NCBI GenBank assembly: GCA_963732905.1
Contig: CAVTBM010000004.1
Location: 620,001-684,000, forward strand
Length of the DNA stretch: 64,000 bases
Source: DASQZK01 sp963732905
GTDB lineage: Bacteria; Bacteroidota; Bacteroidia; Bacteroidales; GCA-2748055
Direction of reading: 5' to 3'
Shown: positions 1 through 7,236 of the stretch, in pieces
Layout: each line of letters opens with the position of its first letter
Numbering within the stretch: position 1 is the first letter of the stretch
Notes under the pieces: model-generated
What the model was told of the DNA's origin: nothing
The model's input: only the letters and a program-made list of their open reading frames with translations
The model's database searches: none
Position numbers and translations under genes: made by a program

Positions 1-1
1 T

Positions 2-232
2 AACGGGATAAGTATGACGGTTAACAAGCATCGTGGTATTCGGGGTGCTTTGTGCTGGAATGAAGAGATCGCAAGGCTGGCGAGATATCATAATGATGCT
101 AATATTTGTTCACTACCGGCAAGGTTTATCGATAAAGAGATGGCATTCAGAATAGCGGATATTTTTTTAGAAACAAAATTTGAAGGTGGCCGGCATGTTC
201 AGAGAATTCATAAAATTTCTAATAAATCATAA
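2..232 (+). CDS. rpiB: Ribose-5-phosphate isomerase B, C-terminal part (5' end outside window)
   Basis: The gene enters from the left edge and only its last 76 codons are present. The visible protein carries the RpiB/LacAB C-terminal signature: N-G-I-S-M followed by NKHRGIRGALCW, then RYHNDANICSLPARFI and a closing FEGGRHVQRIHKI. RpiB interconverts ribose-5-phosphate and ribulose-5-phosphate in the cytosolic non-oxidative pentose phosphate pathway. The open frame runs back to base 2, so the ATG at 14 is internal (the M of GISMTVNK) and not the start. An Rrf2-type regulator begins 4 bp after the stop, so the two are probably co-transcribed. The family assignment is secure from the conserved HNDANI and GIRGAL blocks; catalytic residues of the N-terminal half cannot be examined. 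Confidence 0.93.
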   Translation, partial: NGISMTVNKHRGIRGALCWNEEIARLARYHNDANICSLPARFIDKEMAFRIADIFLETKFEGGRHVQRIHKISNKS

Positions 233-235
233 ATA

Positions 236-670
236 ATGTTATCAAGTACATGTAAATATGCCCTCAGGGCTGTCTTGTATCTGGCAGTATATGCCAGAGA
301 AGGACAAAAAATCGGGATTAAGCAGATTTCAAAGGATCTTGAAATACCCACTCCTTTTCTAGGAAAAATTTTGCAGACTTTAGCAAAACACAGATTATTA
401 ACATCCACGAAAGGACCTAACGGAGGCTTTGGTTTGGGAATTCCTCCAGAAGAGATACGGTTGATGGATGTCGTTGAAATTATTGATGGTTTGGATAATT
501 TCAATCGTTGTGTTATCGGCATGAAATATTGTTCAGAGCAGGAGAATCAGTGTGCACTTCATTCACACTATGCTCATTTAAGGAATGAAATTAAAGACAT
601 TTTTAACTCTGAGACGGTCGCTCAACTTGCTGGAGAAGTGCTTGCCGGGAAACATAAAATCAATATCTGA
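236..670 (+). CDS. Rrf2 family transcriptional regulator with three-cysteine cluster motif
   Basis: This 144-residue protein has an N-terminal winged helix (about residues 1-80) typical of Rrf2 regulators: MLSSTCKYALRAVLYLA, then the recognition-helix region PTPFLGKILQTLAKHRLL and the GPNGGFGL wing. Cys92, Cys99 and Cys106 form a CX6CX6C pattern. It matches the position of the Fe-S ligands of IscR/NsrR-type members, whose spacing is usually CX5-7CX5-7C. An Fe-S sensor of redox, NO or cluster status is therefore likely (inference). It follows rpiB by 4 bp, and its last 11 bases overlap the end of the convergent VanZ-like gene. No binding site for it was identified in the window. Confidence 0.93.
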   Translation: MLSSTCKYALRAVLYLAVYAREGQKIGIKQISKDLEIPTPFLGKILQTLAKHRLLTSTKGPNGGFGLGIPPEEIRLMDVVEIIDGLDNFNRCVIGMKYCSEQENQCALHSHYAHLRNEIKDIFNSETVAQLAGEVLAGKHKINI

Positions 671-1040
671 TTTTCCGCCAGAGAAAAAACAGACCCAGGC
701 CAGCCAGCGATCCACCAACATCAAACAGGAAATCGAAAATGTCTGCCGACCGATAGGGAATAAATATCTGAATAATCTCAATTAGCCCGCCATACAGAAT
801 GCTTATAGCCAGAGGCATGCCAATGCCTGGAAATACCGACAGAAAAGGTTTATTAAATTCGAGGAGGAGTATCAAACACAGAACTGTATACATACAGAAA
901 TGGACAACTTTGTCGGCATTTGGTATGATCAGGATAGAGTGTGGTGCAATTTCATCTGTTGAAATGACACTCAGAGAAAAAATGATCATGGAAATTATTA
1001 TGGATTTATAATGTCTGAGTATACTTCCAAATTTTATCAT
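660..1040 (-). CDS. VanZ-like family membrane protein
   Basis: A 126-residue, four-helix membrane protein. It carries the VanZ-like pattern: DKVVHFCMYTVLCLILL (helix 2 start), a helix with GLIEIIQIFIPYRSADIFDF, and DVGGSLAGLGLFF near the C-terminus. The IEIIQ...R.AD.DF...D..G segment is the most conserved part of PF04892. Known VanZ proteins confer low-level teicoplanin resistance, but for short stand-alone bacterial homologues the role is not established, so no resistance function is claimed. The gene is convergent with the Rrf2 regulator, overlapping its 3' end by 11 bp, and has a long non-coding region on its promoter side. Confidence 0.85.
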   Translation of the reverse strand: MIKFGSILRHYKSIIISMIIFSLSVISTDEIAPHSILIIPNADKVVHFCMYTVLCLILLLEFNKPFLSVFPGIGMPLAISILYGGLIEIIQIFIPYRSADIFDFLFDVGGSLAGLGLFFLWRKIRY

Positions 1041-1492
1041 ATTCCATTGTCGGGTTAAATTTCACTAATTTACACTTTGTTTAGGTATACTGATCACTAA
1101 AAACAGATGAATATAACCCCACATGGTTGATGATAACATAACCGATCCGCCCGAGGCGGAGAGCTCAGCAGAGCGAAAAGTTACCTTAGATTAATCGATC
1201 ATGTGTGGTTCTCCCGCACGAGCGGGACCAGCTATTCTGCTTCTAAAATCAAAATTATTATAGAATGAAAGAGTAAATAACGGTTTATGAACTCATTTCA
1301 TTGCTTAAAGGGGAAGAAATAAGAACATGGGTTGATCCCGGGGAAGTCGTACGCATATTTTCGACAGGGTTGTCAGAAACAATTCCTATACCCAAAATTA
1401 CGAAAAAAAATACCTGGTCCTTTCTCCTGATCCCGGGGCGGTATCCATTGCAATAATTGGGTATATTTACAACGTTTAAAAGGAAAAAACAT
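1041..1492. other. Gene-poor region with two GC-rich hairpins
   Basis: About 450 bases lie between the VanZ-like gene and hemW. Two small GC-rich dyads stand out against the AT-rich surroundings: TCCGCC-CGA-GGCGGA at 1146-1160 and TCCCGC-ACGA-GCGGGA at 1212-1227. An open frame of about 50 codons without an ATG runs from about 1280 to just before hemW (visible segment IRTWVDPGEVVRIFSTGLSE). I see no homology or start to support it. The region may be a degraded element, or a leader with the hemW promoter; nothing decisive is visible. Confidence 0.4.
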
Positions 1493-2632
1493 TTGGCCGG
1501 ATTTTATATACATATTCCATTTTGCCGCCAGGCATGCCGGTATTGTGACTTTTACTTTACTGTTTCACTAAAGAACAAGGCGGCTGTTGTGGAAGCCATA
1601 GTAAAGGAGATACAGGAACGTGCCGGGGAATATCGCAGCCAGGTTTTTGATACCCTGTATTTTGGAGGAGGAACGCCATCGATACTGAATATTGAGGAGC
1701 TCGATATAATCCTGGATTCTGTTTATAAAAATTATCATTTTGCCGACCAGGTCGAATTTACTTTGGAAGCCAATCCGGATGATTTGAATACGACCTATTT
1801 AAAAACTCTTAGATCCCGAAATGTCAACAGGCTTAGCATAGGCATTCAATCGTTCCGGCAAGAAGATCTTATACTGATGCGACGCAGTCACGATGCCCAT
1901 CAGGCCGGTGAAGCCATAACCAATGCGCAGAAATCAGGATTTGAAAATATCAGTATTGATCTTATTTATGGGATTCCCGGCATGAGCTCTTCGGATTTTT
2001 CTCAAAACCTCAAGAGGGCATTTACTTATAACGTTCCACATATTTCTGCATATCATCTGACCTTTGAACCCGGAACCGTTTTTGATCACTGGAGGAAAAA
2101 AGGGAAGCTGTTACCGGTGAACGAGGAAGAAAGTCTGCTTCAATTTTCATTACTCCGGGAGATGACCCGGAACCACAATTATTTACATTACGAAATATCC
2201 AATTTTGCAAGGGACAATTTTTTCTCAAGACATAACCTTAGTTACTGGAAGCAGGTGCAATATATCGGAATTGGCCCGTCGGCTCATTCATATAATGGAA
2301 AACAGAGAAGATGGAATATTTCGAACAGCGGCAAGTATGTGGAAGAAATTCGGAATAATACCGGAAAATATTTTGATTATGAGGACCTTACCACTAATGA
2401 TCTGTTCAATGAATATGTTCTTACTTCACTGCGAACGATGTGGGGCATGGATCTGGATGAAGTAAGGGCAAGATTTGGTGTTAATTATGTTAAATACATT
2501 TCGGATGTCGTCAAAAAATTCAGAAATGGGGGAATGATAGAAATCCGGGGCTCAAAAATTAATTTGTCAGAAAAGGGAATTTTTGCCTCTGATTTTGTGA
2601 TGAGTGAATTTTTTAAAATTGATGATCCTTGA
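1493..2632 (+). CDS. hemW: Radical SAM heme chaperone HemW
   Basis: From a TTG at 1493 the protein begins MAGFYIHIPFCRQACRYCDFYF, the invariant HemW/HemN-like opening. The radical-SAM cluster motif CX3CX2C is at Cys11, Cys15 and Cys18. The FGGGTPSIL (SAM-binding) and SIGIQSF blocks follow, and the length of 379 residues suits HemW. HemW binds heme and transfers it to apo-proteins; older annotations call it oxygen-independent coproporphyrinogen oxidase, but the short N-terminus fits HemW better than HemN. An upstream in-frame TTG at 1457 would add 12 residues not seen in the family, and no ATG is available. AAAAGGA just before 1493 is a plausible ribosome-binding site. The gene is convergent with the next one. 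Confidence 0.92.
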   Translation: MAGFYIHIPFCRQACRYCDFYFTVSLKNKAAVVEAIVKEIQERAGEYRSQVFDTLYFGGGTPSILNIEELDIILDSVYKNYHFADQVEFTLEANPDDLNTTYLKTLRSRNVNRLSIGIQSFRQEDLILMRRSHDAHQAGEAITNAQKSGFENISIDLIYGIPGMSSSDFSQNLKRAFTYNVPHISAYHLTFEPGTVFDHWRKKGKLLPVNEEESLLQFSLLREMTRNHNYLHYEISNFARDNFFSRHNLSYWKQVQYIGIGPSAHSYNGKQRRWNISNSGKYVEEIRNNTGKYFDYEDLTTNDLFNEYVLTSLRTMWGMDLDEVRARFGVNYVKYISDVVKKFRNGGMIEIRGSKINLSEKGIFASDFVMSEFFKIDDP

Positions 2633-2688
2633 CGGGTTAAAATCTGAATATTTCGAAAAATCAAATTAACTCTTTTATCTAAGAAATT

Positions 2689-3996
2689 TTATCCGGAAGA
2701 CAGAGAAGCAGTTTTCAGGGCTTCTTCGATAAGGTCTTTCAGTTTTTCTCTCAGGGTGTCGAATGAAAAATATGTTTTTCCGATCTGGAAATTATGTTCG
2801 GCGATTTCTTCGGCAAGTTTTTTATTAAGGATTATTTCTTTCATCTCCTTCACTTTTTGTGAAGTCAGTTCGTTATTTTCGAGCATCACGGTTTTAAAGC
2901 CTTTGGAACCGATATCGGGCCAGTAGACGGGTTTATAGTTATTTACGAATACAGGTCGTCTGGCGGCCACGGCTTCGATGAAGGCATTTCCGAATCCTTC
3001 ATAAGAGCTGAAATAAGTACAGGCAGAGGCCTGAGCGTATGCATCGGAGAGAGAGAACCGGTCTTCGCCGTTATTTCCTCTCAGACCTTTATTATGAAAT
3101 AAGTGTGATGCAAATCTAACCTGGTCTCCGAGTTTGAAGTCATGAATAAGGTCGATGAGTTTATCATAGTACATATTTCCTTCCTCATCATCAGGGCTGC
3201 CGGTAATGACAAGTTTAATGTTTTTATCTTTGAGTAGATGCAGAAGCCGGATTGCTGTATCGATCCCTTTGCGGTTAACGATACGGGTAATCTGAAAAAG
3301 AAGGATATCTTTTTCACAATCAAAGCCCAGATACCGATGGAGACAATGGTTTTTTTCAGTGCTCAGGCCAAATGGTCTGTTGAAATCCATGACATTTGGG
3401 ACTATTATGGCATTGCGGCTGAAACGGGCCTTAATAGAACTTTTCGCATGGGAATTGATTACGGCATGCACGTTATTTGGCAACCTCATTGGAAAGACAT
3501 CTTCAACGAAGCGATTAATTTGTTCATGAGGCGAGAAATATCTTTCCCCTCTTTCCCAGGAGAAATCGTGATCATGTGTAATGGTTGGCAGACCTGTTTT
3601 TTTGACAACATTGCGGATGGCGATACCCATTTCCAGGTGGGCAGGCAGTGCAGAGGCGTTTTCCGAAATCAGAAGTTCAAGCTTGTTCCCATTCACCCAT
3701 TCCGTGATTTTTTTATAGATCACCTTGGAATACAAGTTAATATGTTGAATCAGCTCCTTGGGATCGGTATCGGGGAGGAAGAATGCTTTTTTCTGGCTCC
3801 AGAAACTTTCGGGGGAATGAAAAGACATTTCCGGCACAAGAGTTTCATTTTCCGGATTTATTGAATGTCCCTGGTATTGTCCGGAGATGATAAAGACCTG
3901 ATGTCCCATTTGCCGCAGGACTTCGATCCATTTTTCGGTTTCAAGGGCAACACCGTCAATTCCTCCGATCCTTCCTATGATAATCCCAATTCTCAT
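2689..3996 (-). CDS. GT-B glycosyltransferase, family 4 type
   Basis: A 435-residue cytosolic glycosyltransferase with a GT-B fold. The N-terminal Rossmann domain opens with MRIGIIIGRIGGIDGVALE. The linker is near residue 210, and the C-terminal domain begins at DILLFQITRIVNRKGIDTAI. The retaining GT4 motif EX7E is present at Glu333 and Glu341 (EGFGNAFIE) and binds the nucleotide-sugar. An unusual HDHDFSWERGERY stretch at 141-153 may help identify the subfamily. The acceptor cannot be told from the sequence, and the gene is not close to other sugar genes (the exopolysaccharide locus is 40 kb away). It is transcribed leftward, converging on hemW with a gap of about 55 bp. Confidence 0.85.
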   Translation of the reverse strand: MRIGIIIGRIGGIDGVALETEKWIEVLRQMGHQVFIISGQYQGHSINPENETLVPEMSFHSPESFWSQKKAFFLPDTDPKELIQHINLYSKVIYKKITEWVNGNKLELLISENASALPAHLEMGIAIRNVVKKTGLPTITHDHDFSWERGERYFSPHEQINRFVEDVFPMRLPNNVHAVINSHAKSSIKARFSRNAIIVPNVMDFNRPFGLSTEKNHCLHRYLGFDCEKDILLFQITRIVNRKGIDTAIRLLHLLKDKNIKLVITGSPDDEEGNMYYDKLIDLIHDFKLGDQVRFASHLFHNKGLRGNNGEDRFSLSDAYAQASACTYFSSYEGFGNAFIEAVAARRPVFVNNYKPVYWPDIGSKGFKTVMLENNELTSQKVKEMKEIILNKKLAEEIAEHNFQIGKTYFSFDTLREKLKDLIEEALKTASLSSG

Positions 3997-4157
3997 TCAA
4001 TATCAGGCATTTGATTTTTCTTCAATTTTATGAAAAGGTAAAGATCTCATAAACAGAACAAAAAGAAAATAAGAAACAATGGGCTGCAAAAGAAGTATAG
4101 TGAGTGCCCAGTAACATCAGGACCGGGAAAGCACAAATATGTTATTTACCCTTGCGC

Positions 4158-5045
4158 TTACTTCAGGCTGAATTCGGTTTCACCGATCTGTTTTCCTTCT
4201 GCATAAAGCTCAGCTTTATAATTTCCGGAAATCAGATCCCCGTTATTGTTCCAAAAGATAGAAACCGGCAAATCCTGGTTTTCATACTGAATCTCACGGC
4301 TTGCCGAATAGGGAATTTCCATGTCATTGATTTTAATTATGCCTGCGTCAGTTGCGCCCAGAACGACATTGTCGGGTCGGATAATGCGAAGATAGATCAC
4401 TTTGGGTCCCGGTTCGGCGACTGTATTTTTTCTGATGACAAAATCGACGCGTATTTTTTCGATCTTATCAGACTTATCTTTTTCCTTACTTCGCTTATTC
4501 AGGGGAACAATTTCTATATTTGCCGCGATGAGGGTTGTCGCTGCATCTTTAATAGATGTTAACTGTTCCTTTTCCTGCTTCAGCTGTATATTCTGGTTTT
4601 GTGTTTCTACCGTTTTATTTCTAAGCTGTTTATTCTCGGCGACAAGGATTTGATTGCGTGTGTTAAGTGAATCGATTTGCACGATATAGCTGCGTAATAC
4701 CTCCCGGATGGTTCCAAGTTCTTTTTCGTATTTTCGTATTTTTTCAGCATCGTTAACCCTCAGGGACAGCAGTTTTTTTATTTTATCCTGCTGTGCAACG
4801 AGCATGGTATTGATCGAATCGTTATTTGTCATCAGGGAGTCATATTTGACAATAATATTATTGAGCTCATATTCAAGAGAATCCTTTTTTTCCTCAACAA
4901 TATTTGAATATTCCTGGAGTTGTGAAATCATTTCATTGCTCTTCCTCTTTTGGGTGAAGAAAATGACAGATACAATAACGAGGGCCACTGACAGAATTAT
5001 CAGAATAATCAGGAGTGATCTTGCTGTCCGGTTATTTTTATCCAT
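4158..5045 (-). CDS. Membrane-anchored coiled-coil protein with beta-rich C-terminal domain
   Basis: A 295-residue protein of unknown function. Residues 11-30 form one hydrophobic helix preceded by basic residues, suggesting an N-in inner-membrane anchor. Residues about 35-175 are a long coiled coil rich in Glu, Lys, Gln and Ser (for example ENKQLRNKTVETQNQNIQLK). The last ~95 residues form a beta-rich domain with RVDFVIRKN, KVIYLRIIRPDN and GNYKAELYAEGKQIGETEF, resembling a secreted Ig-like fold in style only. Proteins of this layout are common and uncharacterised in Bacteroidota. A promoter-like sequence lies directly upstream (5065-5095), so it is probably its own unit and not part of the neighbouring operon. 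Confidence 0.7.
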   Translation of the reverse strand: MDKNNRTARSLLIILIILSVALVIVSVIFFTQKRKSNEMISQLQEYSNIVEEKKDSLEYELNNIIVKYDSLMTNNDSINTMLVAQQDKIKKLLSLRVNDAEKIRKYEKELGTIREVLRSYIVQIDSLNTRNQILVAENKQLRNKTVETQNQNIQLKQEKEQLTSIKDAATTLIAANIEIVPLNKRSKEKDKSDKIEKIRVDFVIRKNTVAEPGPKVIYLRIIRPDNVVLGATDAGIIKINDMEIPYSASREIQYENQDLPVSIFWNNNGDLISGNYKAELYAEGKQIGETEFSLK

Positions 5046-5064
5046 AACTTATTAATTTTAACCA

Positions 5065-5095
5065 CAAATATAGTATACTTCTTAACGGCCTTCAA
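5065..5095 (-). promoter_or_regulatory. Predicted Bacteroidota-type promoter for the coiled-coil gene
   Basis: Read on the minus strand, TTGA (5092-5095) is followed after 19 bp by TATATTTG (5065-5072), a perfect TAnnTTTG -7 element. This leaves a leader of roughly 10-15 bases before the ATG at 5045. The match supports an independent transcript for this gene. Confidence 0.5.
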
Positions 5096-5257
5096 TATTT
5101 ATCCGATATTTTCTGATACGCACCATATACTATGAGGACTCGCAATCATTTCGTTATCTAAAAGGCAAATTACTTATTTAAATCTGCCGGGGAAATGAAG
5201 TTATCAAACGTTATCGGATTAACCTAAAAGCCCAAAAGCACAGTTCCGGGGTTTTCC

Positions 5258-5902
5258 TTATTGAGTATTGTCTTCCACCGAGAGCAATTCGAGACCTTCT
5301 GCGGCCGAGCTTCCGCTTGGTGTGTTCAGAAGGGCTTTATAGAACAGGACTTTAGCTTCCCGGAGTTTATTCAGTTTGAATTTAGTCCATGCAAGCATCG
5401 TAAGTGCTTCATAATCGAAGGGGTAGAGGTTTACGACCTTCTGGAAATATTTTTCGGCGGTTTCATAATCTTCCCTCCCGTAGGATATGAGGCCAATACG
5501 ATGAAGTACGATAGAGTTATTGGGTGTTATTTCAAGGATTTTATCATACTGCTTCAATACCAGGGTATAGTTTCCAATGGCCGCAGCCGGAAGGACATAC
5601 CCGAATCTTGGTTCAACAGCATAGGGCATAAGATCTACGGCCTTTCCGTAATAGGCTAATGATTCTGTAAACCGGCCTGTCAGGTAACACAGGTAACCGA
5701 GTCTGAGATTTATTTCATAGCCGTCAGACATATAGACTTCTTTCAGATTTTCAATGGCTTTGGTAAAGTCTCCCGACGCTTCATTGATATAACTTTGCTG
5801 GAAGGCAGAGACCTGCTTTTCAAAGCTCTGACTGATCCCGGCAAGGGAAAAAAGAGTAAGCAGAAAAGTAATAACGGCAATTTTTTTAGTTATAAGTTCC
5901 AT
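5258..5902 (-). CDS. Secreted tetratricopeptide-repeat protein, last gene of the six-gene operon
   Basis: The 214-residue protein starts with a signal peptide (MELITKKIAVITFLLTLFSLAG, cleavage probably near residues 21-25). The remainder is tetratricopeptide repeats, with repeat-like starts at about residues 44, 78, 112 and 146 (for example EDYETAEKYFQKVVNLYPFD and NYTLVLKQYDKILEITPNN). It should act in the periplasm as a protein-interaction scaffold. Its start overlaps the end of the preceding TPR/beta-barrel gene by 13 bp, which indicates translational coupling. By position it belongs to the PqqD/ATP-grasp/decarboxylase/urea-transporter-M23 operon. No catalytic domain is visible. Confidence 0.82.
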   Translation of the reverse strand: MELITKKIAVITFLLTLFSLAGISQSFEKQVSAFQQSYINEASGDFTKAIENLKEVYMSDGYEINLRLGYLCYLTGRFTESLAYYGKAVDLMPYAVEPRFGYVLPAAAIGNYTLVLKQYDKILEITPNNSIVLHRIGLISYGREDYETAEKYFQKVVNLYPFDYEALTMLAWTKFKLNKLREAKVLFYKALLNTPSGSSAAEGLELLSVEDNTQ

Positions 5903-7236
5903 TTTATACCTCCTATTAATGATAGACCACTAAAGTTTAGTTTGTTAATATTTGTATCCATACCCTGAATATCGGTTAGCGTACTATAATAATTTAACAG
6001 GGCGCCACGCAGAGAGAACGTCATAGTTCCTGCAGGGATGATTAATGACAGGGCATATTTTGATGTGATGGTTTCGTTTCCGTTATAAATGATGAAGCCT
6101 TCGCTGGTAGCCATATTTTTTATTTCACCGGCCAGGATATCAGCTTCCAGCCATATTTTCGGGCTCAGCCTGAAACCCAGCAGGCCGTCATACGCGAAAC
6201 GCATATCCCTGGTCATCAGGGTCGGGTCTTCCCATACCGCATAAGCAGTTCCAATGACATATAAATTCAGATTTCCCAGTGGATAAAAAGCGATTTTATA
6301 ATCGGTCTCAACCTGTTTGTGATTGCTCAATTCTGAATAAGTAAAGCCAAGTCCGTTATCCAGCAGCCAGAAATGTTTAAAAACGGAAAGGCGTCCAAGG
6401 TAATAATTTGCATTCCACCCGGGAAGGATGAGCTGACTGGCGGCTCTGCGCTCATGGTATGACAAGGGGGGAGAGTTGAATCTGATGTAGTGGAATGCAG
6501 GGGTAATAATAAATCCTCCGCCCGGATTAATACTAAGGCCCGCATAATATTGATATTGACGGATACTATGTTCATCACTTTCAAAATTATTCAGGATGCT
6601 CTGAGTGTAATAATAATCGTATTTTATCAACAGAGTACCACCATGGTACAGGATCAGTCTTTTTCCAATCTGGTGTTTTAAGAGGAAGCTACTGTTAAAA
6701 TAACGACGGGTTATGGTTTGGGATCCTTCGATACCAGCCAGATTATTCTGGTCGAAGAGGGATTTAAAATTTGACTCAAAATTAAAATGTAAGGCCGCAT
6801 CCACGGATACGTCCTGAACAGACTTTTTCTTAAGCTTTACTTTACTTTCAAGATAATGTTCGTTGTTTTTATAGAAGAGCATAGCGTCCATCTCCCTTCC
6901 TGAGAAGGCCATTGAATAATATAGATATTCTCTGGCTACAGGATCCAGATTGTTTAATGAAACGGCGTTCCTGAACTGTGGAATAGCTTTCATATACTTG
7001 CCGCGTTCAAACATAGCAATTCCGGTGCGCATTCTCAGGTAGTAGTAATCCAGACCCTCTTTCAATGCTTTTTTTGATGTATTTTCAAGGTTTTTCCAAT
7101 CCTTATCAAGGTATTGTTTGTACGTCAGGGAATCGAAATACATAAAGGTGTTCTGCTCCTGTGCCGTCAGCACCGGGGTCATGAAAAGGATCATAAGAAC
7201 CTGCCCTATTTTAAGAAATTTGTGCTGTGATCTCAT
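5890..7236 (-). CDS. TPR plus predicted outer-membrane beta-barrel protein
   Basis: A 448-residue exported protein. A signal peptide ends near TPVLTAQ. Residues about 35-130 are helical and TPR-like (MFERGKYMKAIPQFRNAVSL). The remainder alternates aromatic and polar residues in many short strands (LILYHGGTLLIKYDYYY, YQYYAGLSINPGGGFIITPA) and ends in ...GLSLIGGIKWNL, consistent with an outer-membrane barrel of roughly 300 residues. I recognise no named family. It overlaps the urea-transporter/M23 gene by 26 bp upstream and the last TPR gene by 13 bp downstream, so it is embedded in the operon. It could be the outer-membrane exit or anchor of that system (inference). Confidence 0.72.
   Translation of the reverse strand: MRSQHKFLKIGQVLMILFMTPVLTAQEQNTFMYFDSLTYKQYLDKDWKNLENTSKKALKEGLDYYYLRMRTGIAMFERGKYMKAIPQFRNAVSLNNLDPVAREYLYYSMAFSGREMDAMLFYKNNEHYLESKVKLKKKSVQDVSVDAALHFNFESNFKSLFDQNNLAGIEGSQTITRRYFNSSFLLKHQIGKRLILYHGGTLLIKYDYYYTQSILNNFESDEHSIRQYQYYAGLSINPGGGFIITPAFHYIRFNSPPLSYHERRAASQLILPGWNANYYLGRLSVFKHFWLLDNGLGFTYSELSNHKQVETDYKIAFYPLGNLNLYVIGTAYAVWEDPTLMTRDMRFAYDGLLGFRLSPKIWLEADILAGEIKNMATSEGFIIYNGNETITSKYALSLIIPAGTMTFSLRGALLNYYSTLTDIQGMDTNINKLNFSGLSLIGGIKWNL

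Noticed and set aside
3238..3864. 208-codon open frame on the + strand inside the GT4 gene
   Set aside because: It is antisense to a well-supported glycosyltransferase and shows no family motif of its own.
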